The position numbers were made by a program, and so were the translations under genes. DNA of 64,000 bases from Faecalibacterium sp. (lineage in GTDB: Bacteria > Bacillota > Clostridia > Oscillospirales > Ruminococcaceae): positions 1-64,000 of the forward strand of contig JALCRP010000008.1 in NCBI GenBank assembly GCA_022652735.1, in the 5' to 3' direction. Shown piece by piece: positions 44,435-52,116 of the stretch; position 1 is the stretch's first letter; each line of letters begins with the position of its first letter. The notes beneath the pieces are model-generated. The model saw nothing but the letters and a program-made list of their open reading frames with translations. It was not told the origin of the DNA and ran no database searches.

Positions 44435-45121
44435 ATGTTGGGAAATTTATTTTCGTTTTTTGTTACAAAGTTTTTGTATCTGGCACTGCATCTGGATTCG
44501 GGCAGCTTCCCGCGGCCGTTGACGGCACAGGAGGAAATCGAGGAGTTTGCCGCGCTGCGCAAGGGGAGCTTACATGCGCGCGACACGCTGATCCGGCATA
44601 ACCTGCGCTTAGTGGCGCATATCGCCAAAAAATATTATGCGGCGCCCGGCGATCAGGAGGATCTCATCAGCATCGGCACCATTGGCCTCATCAAAGCCGT
44701 CAACAGCTTTGACAACGAGCGGCAGGCGCGCTTTTCGACGTACGCAAGCAAGTGTATCGAAAATGAAATTCGCATGGAGCTGCGCCACGGCCGGAAAACG
44801 CCGGGAACGGTTTCCTTGCAGGATACGCTTGAAACCGGGCGCGACGGCACGGCGCTGACCGTACAGGATACGGTGCAGGACGACAGCCACATGGAAGAAG
44901 ACTATGAACGTGACGACGAGGCTGGCCGCCTACACCGCTTGATTGATCGCTTGAACGGGCGCGAACGGCAGGTGATTCTGCTGCGCTACGGCCTTGGCGG
45001 CCAGCCGCCGCTGACGCAGCAGCAGGTGGCGCAGATGCTGAACATCAGCCGCAGCTATGTTTCCAGAATCGAAACCCGGGCGCTGAACGCGCTGCGGGAG
45101 ATTCAAAACCAGGGGAAATAA
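44435..45121 (+). CDS. sigK: Pro-sigma-K, late mother-cell sporulation sigma factor
   Basis: A 228-residue sigma-70 family factor. The N-terminal hydrophobic pro-sequence (LFSFFVTKFLYLALHL) is followed by region 2 (IRHNLRLVAHIAKKYY, EDLISIGTIGLIKAVNSFD) and region 4 (TQQQVAQMLNISRSYVSRIE). The pro-sequence would be cleaved at the membrane. The gene is uninterrupted, without a skin element. Its 3' end is duplicated 2.76 kb downstream. Confidence 0.94.
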   Translation: MLGNLFSFFVTKFLYLALHLDSGSFPRPLTAQEEIEEFAALRKGSLHARDTLIRHNLRLVAHIAKKYYAAPGDQEDLISIGTIGLIKAVNSFDNERQARFSTYASKCIENEIRMELRHGRKTPGTVSLQDTLETGRDGTALTVQDTVQDDSHMEEDYERDDEAGRLHRLIDRLNGRERQVILLRYGLGGQPPLTQQQVAQMLNISRSYVSRIETRALNALREIQNQGK

Positions 45122-45161
45122 TGTCAATAAAAAACGGCGGCCTTCGATTGAGGGTCGCCGC
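45064..45161. repeat. Direct repeat copy A: sigK 3' end plus hairpin
   Basis: This stretch (sigK codons for IETRALNALREIQNQGK, the stop, then a CGGCGGCC...GGTCGCCG hairpin at 45134-45159) is repeated at 47823-47922 with high identity. Confidence 0.85.
45134..45161 (+). terminator. Hairpin after sigK
   Basis: CGGCGGCC and GGTCGCCG pair around a 10-base loop (one G-T pair). There is no strong T tract, so it is a weak terminator. Confidence 0.45.
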
Positions 45162-45612
45162 TTGTGTCATCTCGAGGGTGAAGCCTTTTTGTAGATGAAT
45201 CCGGTACAGCTTGAACCATATCCTCCGGTTGGTCAGTACAAGCAGTCCTAATCAACCATCAAGGCCGAAGGCCGAGATAGATGGCTTGAAAGAGCAAATG
45301 ATACCGTGAGGACTAGTTGGACGCTGTATTAAACACAGCAAGGCAGCGACCGCATAACAGATCATAGAGGTTTGCGTATGCAGAGGCAAATGTTTTGCGT
45401 TAAGACGCATCACCATTTTAACATTGTAAATAGAATTGACAAATTGACGATTATAGGCTAAATTAAAAAAGACATTTGGCAAACTTTGCCTTTCAAAATG
45501 CAGAGATTGCGCACCGAAAACTTAAAAAGCAGACGTTCCGTTTGTTGCTGAAAAGGCACCGAAAAATCTTACTGTAAAACAAGATCCTACGCATTACGAA
45601 AGGGGCTTTTCC
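45162..45612. other. AT-richer non-coding stretch at the start of the insert
   Basis: No convincing gene is seen. A 76-codon minus-strand frame (45252-45482) lacks a ribosome-binding site and family resemblance. The only signal is a promoter at 45436-45464. The base composition is poorer in GC than the flanks, consistent with acquired or decayed DNA. Confidence 0.5.
45436..45464 (+). promoter_or_regulatory. Promoter of the surface-protein gene
   Basis: TTGACA (45436-45441) and TAAATT (45459-45464) are 17 bases apart, about 150 bases before the TTG start at 45613. Confidence 0.65.
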
Positions 45613-47770
45613 TTGAATAAACTTAAAAAAGTTTTCCTATGTGTGGCAGTTGCATTGGCTGCGCTATTTCTGATGGGGCGCAGGGTTGGGCCATGTGCCG
45701 ACATCACTCACGGTTCATTACATAACCGACCACGGCGATAGTTTTATCAAATCGACGGTGTCTATTACTTTCTCCGGTGTGAGCACAAACAGCGACGCCA
45801 AAGCGCGCGTGAAAGCGGTAACGGACGTTGCCGGCCTTTCCGATTTTACCTTTTATTATAAAGGCAAGCCCATCGACTGGGCAACCTTTGATTTTACAAA
45901 GGATGTACAGGAAGAAAACCCAGGATTTCAGGTGATTTCCAATTCATCGACGCGGCTTTGTGTTTCTACTGCTTTGCAACTGCAAACCTTGCTTGGAACC
46001 GAAAATGCGGCGCTGAACAACAAGACGGTGACATTACAAAAGGATGTCTTTTTCCCGACAACGATCCTCTTTTCCGGTAGCGAGCCTGTCGTTCTGGATT
46101 TGAACGGCCATACGCTATCCGCTGAAAATGGCTACGTTTGCATTTTGGTCAAAAGCGGTACGCTACAAATCACAAACGGATCTGTGTGCAGTAAGGTGTG
46201 TGAGGACTATGCTCGTGAGGATAAGATTGCAGAAGCACCGGCCCTTGCAGTGGCAGGCGGAAACCTGTTTCTTGGCCCGGAAGCCTTGAATATTTCCGGC
46301 GGATATGGTGAATCTGGACTGGTGGTATATGGCGGGTTTGCCGAACTATTGGAACATACGCAAGTGACTGCGCGCGGAAATGACTGGGTTTCGGCCGTAG
46401 GGGAGTTTGACGTTTCGGGTACAGGCCGGTTGCTGCAAATTTCCTCGAAAAACGGCCAGACATCTGCCCGCTGGTTTCACGAGAAAGGCTGCTGCACACA
46501 AAACGATGCCAATGTTGTTCTAGTGCTGGATGCAAGCCTTTCTGTCCATCAGCAAAGCGCAGATTTCAGTGCGGATTCTTTGAAACTTTACCCGGCATTG
46601 GGCTATGAAATCAGCAACGGATATACGCCGGGGCTTGCCGCTAACTCGGTATGGCTCAGAAATCTGCCGGACAATGGCCAGGGCGTGATTGCACTGAGCC
46701 CAAGCTTTTTGGATGGCCTGAGCGGGACGCAAACGGTGTTAATGGGCAAACTGGCCACATCGCTGACGCCTACGACATCCACCGTGAAAGCCGGCACGGC
46801 AGTTTCACTTACTTTGCACGCTTTAGGCGGGGCGCCGATTGCCTATTCCTACGCATTAAATCCGGCATCTGACCCACTGCCCAAGGGAATGGTGCTGTCT
46901 GCTGATGGATGCCTTAGTGGTACGCCTTGCTCCAAATCGGCTTGTGGCGGAATCGATACCTACACTTTGCGTATTGATGTACGGAACTCGTATGGTACTG
47001 AAACGTTTCCACTCACCCTGATTGTAGATGCACCGGTTGTTTCTGTGCCGACAGCCACCCCTGAGCTCGATGAACCTGCACCCACGATTGTCCTACCGAA
47101 AATCCAAAGCATACTCCTGCCGGATGGCATTGTGGGAAACCAATATCGGGCTGTTATAAAAGCGAGCGGAGAGCATCTCGTTTGGAGGGTCCTTTCCGGC
47201 ACTCTTCCCGATGGACTCTCTTTTGAGGACGGAGAACTTTTCGGAACGCCAATCCAACCCGGAACGTTCTGCTTCCGAATTAAGGCTGCAAATTCCGCAG
47301 GATGTGCCATACAGGAATATACCGTAAGCGTCAAGGATTCTCCGACGCTGAAATCCCTTAGTAACTGGACAATCGGGCAGGTGGATGCTCTGGCGTTTTC
47401 CCTGAAAAATGCCGGCTCTGTCAGCATGACGGCGGTATTGCTGGATGGTGTAAGCATCCCATTGGATTCGCTCGAGCGCAATGGTGATACGCTGATGCTG
47501 AGCGAAAGCATCTTGCAATCATTAGAAGTTGGCTCGCATGAGCTATGCATCACGCTAGAAGACGGAAGTGTATGTAAAGCAACCTTTGTTATTATGGCTA
47601 AGCCGGATATGGGGTCTGGCACCGAAACCGTTTCTGATTCGGCTGTGGAGCAAAGTACAACGGAACCATCGACACAAACGAGCAGGATTCCGTGGGCGCT
47701 TTTCCTTGCCGCGTTTATCCTTTTGGCAGCCGTAGTTGTAAGCATATACCTGCAACGCAAAAAGCACTAA
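45613..47770 (+). pseudogene. Frameshifted secreted, membrane-anchored surface protein with Ig-like domains
   Basis: A signal peptide is encoded from TTG 45613 (NKLKKVFLCVAVALAALFLM; AAAGGGG upstream), but the mature protein is in another frame from about 45683. Removing one G from GGGG (45674-45677) joins them as LMGAGLGHVPTSLT. The downstream frame is open for about 694 codons. It has a beta-rich region (VVLDLNGHTLSAENG), two putative Ig-like repeats (LPKGMVLSADGCLSGTP; LPDGLSFEDGELFGTP), a Thr/Ser-rich stalk and a C-terminal span (IPWALFLAAFILLAAVVV) with a basic tail. It lies in the segment bounded by the sigK repeats. It could also be an intact gene with a sequencing error. Confidence 0.75.
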
Positions 47771-47822
47771 TCAATGGTGTGACGGCCGAAAAGCAAATTG
47801 AACTGACTGATGCGCTCTTTCC

Positions 47823-47922
47823 CACATCGAAACCCGGGCACTGACGCGCTGCGGGAGATTCAGGATCAGGGTAAATGATATAAATGAATAAGCGGCGGCC
47901 TTCGATTGAGGGTCGCCGTTTT
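47823..47922 (+). pseudogene. Direct repeat copy B: remnant of the sigK 3' end
   Basis: This stretch matches copy A at 45064-45161: ATCGAAACCCGGGC is shared, then one base is missing (CACTGACGCG against CGCTGAACGC), then GCTGCGGGAGATTCA and the same hairpin (47893-47920). The missing base breaks the sigK frame, so this is a dead fragment of about 20 codons. No ribosome-binding site or start belongs to it. Confidence 0.85.
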
Positions 47923-47925
47923 CGG
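47893..47925 (+). terminator. Hairpin after the surface protein gene
   Basis: The same CGGCGGCC...GGTCGCCG hairpin as after sigK, here followed by TTTT, so a better terminator. Confidence 0.55.
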
Positions 47926-47959
47926 AATTGCCTGAACGATGGCATGCTTTCTAAATCTC

Positions 47960-48063
47960 TTGGGGCAGAATAGAAAAATTGGGCTATAAAAACTATGCCT
48001 TCTATACGCATGATTTACTAAATATTTCCATCAAACCGACATTTGGGGAAAAATGAGGTCGGT
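47960..48063 (+). pseudogene. Possible remnant of a second GHKL kinase 3' end
   Basis: A short open stretch ends FYTHDLLNISIKPTFGEK-stop (stop 48054-48056), resembling FHTKILLKIAKTPTCDET-stop of the downstream kinase. The DNA around both stops is about 80 percent alike over 30 bases. The alternative is a shared inverted-repeat element (ACCGACAT...ATGAGGTCGG). The rest of 47771-48239 holds only the sigK remnant and AT-rich sequence. Confidence 0.4.
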
Positions 48064-48239
48064 TTTGGGAAAAATCAATTTATAAAAAGAGGCTTTTTGC
48101 TATATTTGTGCAAGACAAACGCGAAAAGGCGATCGAACCCAACAAATCCTTGCGGTGGTTACAAGCGATAACCCGCTAAAGGCTATATTTAATCTTTTCC
48201 AGCTTAGCGGTTCTGCTCGGCAATTTTACAATCCTGGTA

Positions 48240-49486
48240 ATGATGACGGAGTTCAAAACGGAGAAAAAAGTAACGTGGCTGATTCTCGCTGCGCTGTACC
48301 TCTATTGCATCGGCGTTTCGCTCGGCGGAATGCTGCTTGTGGGGGAGGACTTTGCCCGACGGTTTTGTGTGCCGCTTACGGCCATACCGACGGCGGGCGT
48401 ACTTTTTTCCTTTCCAAAGATGGCTTTTCCAAGTGGATTTTTTCGGCGCTGACGGAGTTTAACCTCTTCTATGCATTTATGACCATCATCTTTTTTACTT
48501 GCGAACGGCTCAATATTTCATATGGCTGGCTCTGGGTGCTGATTCGAGTGATACCGTATGCTGTGTTTTGTACCATTTTCCATTGTTGGGGGAAAAAGAG
48601 CTACCGAAAAACAGCCAACGAGATCGAGCAGGGGTGGTGGATCCTTGATTTGATTGCGTTGGGGTTTGCGGTGACGCTCAATTTTCTGGTTACCCGCAAA
48701 ATTATGCTGTTTCGGGCGACCGGCGAAGAATACGGGATTGCCTTGCTCGTGATTGTGACAGGCGTCTTTTCTTATATCGGTATTTTCAAGTTGCTGCGCC
48801 TAGTTTTGCAAAAAGGAAAGTATCTGGAAGAAACGCAGTACTTGCAAATGCATCAAAAGCTGCTGGAAAATGCGCTTGCGGCACAACAGGAAAAGGTTGA
48901 GATCGCAAAGCAGAACCGTTATGATCTGCGGCACCACAACACAATCGTGATACAGCTTTTGCAAAACGGAGAAACCCGGCAGGCACTTGAATATCTGGGC
49001 GAATACCAAGGCCAGCTGGAACGTTTTCACGAGCAGGAATATTGCAAAAATTACGGCATAGATGCGCTTTTGAAAGTGTATACCGAAAAAGCACGGCAAA
49101 AGTGCATCCGTATGACTGTTTGCGCCGCCGATGTTCCGCAGGAAGTGTGCCTTTCGGCATCTGATCTCTGTGCGGCCATTGCAAACGCGCTGGAAAACGC
49201 CCTTGAAGCGGCAGAAAAGTGCAAGGACGGCTGGATAACCTTCCGCGCGGAGCGATACGGCGAATATTTGAAGATAAAAATGGAAAATGCCTGTATGACG
49301 GAACCTGCATTTTTAGATGGCTTGCCGGTGACGACAAAGCCGGGCAGCAATGGCCGGGGTACAAAGTGCATCTGTGCCATTGCGGAAAAAACGGGAGGCA
49401 TGGCAAAGTTTAGCTGCGAAAACAACATCTTCCATACAAAGATTTTGCTAAAGATTGCTAAAACACCGACATGTGACGAAACATGA
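48240..49486 (+). pseudogene. Frameshifted GHKL-type membrane sensor kinase (AgrC/VirS-like)
   Basis: The first frame (ATG 48240, MMTEFKTEKK) encodes the first two spans and runs off at 48452. The rest (from FLSKDGFSKW) is in another frame. Adding one T to the six-T run at 48403-48408 joins them as AGVLFFLSKDGF. About six spans precede a GHKL kinase domain: DLRHHN (phospho-His), NALENALEAAEK (N-box) and GRGTKCICAIAEKTGG (G-box). Such kinases sense peptides and pair with LytTR regulators, but none adjoins it. The ATG has only a weak ribosome-binding site. Confidence 0.75.
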
Positions 49487-49580
49487 GGCCGGCTTGGAAA
49501 ACAGAAAACTGATTTTGAAGTGTTCCTGTCTCGGCCGGATGGGTATATACTGTAAGAAACGCGGGGGAAGGGGAAAAGCC

Positions 49581-50252
49581 ATGTATCGCATTTTTATGGT
49601 AGAGGATGATACTGTGATCGCGCGCGTCACGGCGCAGCAGCTTGAAAGTTGGGGCTATGCGGTGACGCTGGCGCAGGATTTTGAGCATGTGACGGCGGAG
49701 TTTGCCGCCTGCAGCCCGCAGCTTGTGCTGCTGGACATCACGCTGCCTTTTTATAACGGGCATCACTGGTGCAGCGAAATCCGCAAGGTATCAAAGGTGC
49801 CGATCCTGTTTTTGTCGTCGGCTTGCGATAACATGAATATTGTGATGGCGATGACGATGGGCGGCGACGATTTTGTGGCAAAACCTTTCGAGATGCCCGT
49901 GCTGATTGCAAAAATTCAGGCGCTGCTGCGCCGCACGTATGATTTCGGCGCGCCCGCGCAGCTTTTAGCGTGCGGCGGCGCCGCGCTGAACGTTTCCGAT
50001 GCGACGCTGCACGGCCCGGCGGGCCAGGTGGAGCTAACCCGCAACGAATGCCGCATTTTGCAGCTGTTGCTTGAAAATAAGGGCCGTATTGTCTCGCGCA
50101 GCGCGCTGATGACGCGCCTGTGGGAATCGGACAGCTATATTGATGAAAATACCTTGACAGTGAACGTGACACGCCTGCGCAAAAAGCTGGAACAGGCAGG
50201 TTTGGCAGATTGTATCCACACAAAAAAAGGGGAAGGGTATTTGGTGGAATGA
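49581..50252 (+). CDS. OmpR-family response regulator (BceR-like)
   Basis: A 223-residue regulator: receiver (FMVEDD; phospho-Asp in LVLLDITLPFYNGH; FVAKPFE) and winged-helix DNA-binding domain (SYIDENTLTVNVTRLRKKLE). AGGGG lies 7 bases before ATG 49581. One base separates it from the kinase gene. With the kinase and the FtsX-type ABC transporter it forms a Bce-type envelope-stress or peptide-antibiotic module. Confidence 0.93.
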   Translation: MYRIFMVEDDTVIARVTAQQLESWGYAVTLAQDFEHVTAEFAACSPQLVLLDITLPFYNGHHWCSEIRKVSKVPILFLSSACDNMNIVMAMTMGGDDFVAKPFEMPVLIAKIQALLRRTYDFGAPAQLLACGGAALNVSDATLHGPAGQVELTRNECRILQLLLENKGRIVSRSALMTRLWESDSYIDENTLTVNVTRLRKKLEQAGLADCIHTKKGEGYLVE

Positions 50253-50253
50253 T

Positions 50254-51237
50254 ATGCTGAAATCATGGCTGGCCCGGCAAAAGGGCGCATTCGGCCTGCC
50301 GGTTTTGGCGGCGGGCATCTATAGCATTGTGGCCTACCTTTACCATATCCCGCTGGAGCCTGTGCTGTATACATTTATCTTAGTGGGGGCCGCTGCCGCC
50401 GCATATGCCGCGCTTAGCTTTTCGCGCTATGCCCGTCATTGCCGGGAAATCGAACAGCTGCTGCCCGCCGCAGAGGAGGCCGAGCCGACCCTGCCCGAAA
50501 CTTCGGACCGCCTTGAGGGCGATTATCAGCAGATGCTGCACCTTGTCTGCGAAAACCGCGCCGCGCTGGCGGCCTCGGCGGAGGCCCGGCGGCACGAAAT
50601 GCTCGATTACTATACGCTTTGGGCACACCAGATCAAAACGCCGATTGCGGCGATGCATCTGCTGCTGCAGGCATATCCCGATGGCACTGACGGCGAGCTG
50701 GATGCCGAACTGTTCAAGATCGAGCAGTATGTCGAGATGGTGCTTTCGTATCTGCGCCTTGGCGGCGAAACAAACGATTTTGTGCTGCGGCGCGAGCCGC
50801 TGGATGACATCTTGCATGCGGCGGTACGCAAGTTTGCGCGGCTGTTCGTGCTCAAGCGCATTACGCTGGAATATCGGGATACCGGGATGATGGTGCTGAC
50901 GGACGCCAAATGGATGCGCTTTTTGGTAGAGCAAATCCTTTCCAATGCTTTGAAATATACGCCGCGCGGCGGCAACATCACGCTGCGCGTGGAAAATAAT
51001 ACGCTTGTGATCGCGGATAACGGCATCGGTATCCGCGCCGAGGATCTGCCCCGTATTTTTGAAAAAGGCTTTACGGGCTATAACGGCCGTAAGGACCAAA
51101 AAGCGACGGGGCTTGGGCTGTATCTTTGCAGCCAGACGGCGAAAAAGCTGAACGTCTCGCTTGCGGCTGCTTCTACCCCGGGTAAGGGCACGAAGCTGCG
51201 CATCGGGCTTTGCACCGAATCGCCGGAATACGAGTGA
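50254..51237 (+). CDS. Sensor histidine kinase (BceS-like, intramembrane-sensing)
   Basis: A 327-residue kinase. Two N-terminal spans separated by only a few residues leave almost no external sensor domain, the mark of BceS kinases that read transporter state. The phospho-His is in LWAHQIKTPIAAM. HATPase motifs are EQILSNALKYTP and KATGLGLYLC. Confidence 0.93.
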   Translation: MLKSWLARQKGAFGLPVLAAGIYSIVAYLYHIPLEPVLYTFILVGAAAAAYAALSFSRYARHCREIEQLLPAAEEAEPTLPETSDRLEGDYQQMLHLVCENRAALAASAEARRHEMLDYYTLWAHQIKTPIAAMHLLLQAYPDGTDGELDAELFKIEQYVEMVLSYLRLGGETNDFVLRREPLDDILHAAVRKFARLFVLKRITLEYRDTGMMVLTDAKWMRFLVEQILSNALKYTPRGGNITLRVENNTLVIADNGIGIRAEDLPRIFEKGFTGYNGRKDQKATGLGLYLCSQTAKKLNVSLAAASTPGKGTKLRIGLCTESPEYE

Positions 51238-51239
51238 AC

Positions 51240-51275
51240 CTTACAAAAGCGTAAGAAACCGGGCCGGTTCGTAAG
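51240..51275 (+). promoter_or_regulatory. Likely BceR-type operator
   Basis: CTTAC-N6-GTAAG (51240-51255) is a perfect inverted repeat, and GTAAG recurs 20 bases on (51271-51275), two helical turns away. It lies between the kinase and transporter genes, where the cognate regulator should bind. Confidence 0.5.
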
Positions 51276-51306
51276 CTGTTTCGATGGCACACGGCCCGGC
51301 CTTTTG
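51258..51306 (+). terminator. Hairpin between bceS-like and bceA-like genes
   Basis: CCGGGCCG and CGGCCCGG form an 8-bp stem around a long loop, followed by CCTTTTGC. It probably separates the kinase transcript from the transporter transcript, and overlaps the putative operator. Confidence 0.5.
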
Positions 51307-51348
51307 CTATCCTTAGTTCAGCCAAAAAACAAGGAGGGCTTACGCATT

Positions 51349-52116
51349 ATGTCTTTATTGGAAATTGTACATCTGAAAAAAATATATACCACCCGCTTCG
51401 GCGGCAGCCGCGTTACGGCGCTGTCGGACGTGAACTTCTCGGTGGAAAAGGGCGAGTATGTCGCCATCATGGGCGAATCCGGCGCAGGCAAAACGACGCT
51501 GCTGAACATCCTTGCCGCACTCGATCGGCCGACGGCCGGCTCAGTGCTGCTCAACGGGCAGGACATTACAAAAATCAGCGAAAAACAGCTGTCGGCTTTT
51601 CGGCGCGACAACCTTGGCTTTGTTTTTCAGGATTTTAACCTGCTGGATACCTTTTCGCTGCGCGACAATATCTTTCTGCCGTTGGTGCTGGCGGGCAAGC
51701 ACTTTGATGAGATGGAAGCCGAGCTTCAGCCCATCGCACAGCAGCTTGGCATTGCCGAACTGCTGGATAAGTTTCCGTATGAAGTTTCCGGCGGGCAGAA
51801 GCAGCGCGCCGCGATTGCCCGCGCGCTGATTACACGGCCGCAGCTGATTTTGGCCGATGAGCCGACCGGCGCGCTCGATTCGCATGCGGCGGATAAGCTG
51901 TTGGCGCTGTTTAGCCAGATCAACGCCGGCGGGCAGACGATTTTGATGGTGACGCACAGCGTTAAAGCCGCCAGCCACGCAGGGCGTGTGCTGTTTTTGC
52001 GCGATGGCGAGGTGTACCATCAGCTGTACCGCGGCGAGATGAAGCGCGACGAGATGTTTGCTAAAATTTCCGATACGCTGACGATGCTTTCGACGGGCGG
52101 TGAGCAGGATGAGTAA
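51349..52116 (+). CDS. ABC transporter ATP-binding protein (BceA-like)
   Basis: A 255-residue ATPase: Walker A GESGAGKTT, Q-loop FVFQDFN, signature VSGGQKQR, Walker B LILADEPTGALD, H-loop MVTHS. AAGGAGG lies 11 bases before ATG 51349. It overlaps the permease gene by 8 bases. Confidence 0.95.
   Translation: MSLLEIVHLKKIYTTRFGGSRVTALSDVNFSVEKGEYVAIMGESGAGKTTLLNILAALDRPTAGSVLLNGQDITKISEKQLSAFRRDNLGFVFQDFNLLDTFSLRDNIFLPLVLAGKHFDEMEAELQPIAQQLGIAELLDKFPYEVSGGQKQRAAIARALITRPQLILADEPTGALDSHAADKLLALFSQINAGGQTILMVTHSVKAASHAGRVLFLRDGEVYHQLYRGEMKRDEMFAKISDTLTMLSTGGEQDE

Noticed and set aside
44435-45121. skin-type interruption of sigK
   Set aside because: The sigK frame is complete from pro-sequence to region 4; the disturbance is downstream of its stop.
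45252-45482. 76-codon minus-strand frame in the AT-rich insert
   Set aside because: No start signal and no family resemblance; I could not show it is a transposase or integrase remnant.
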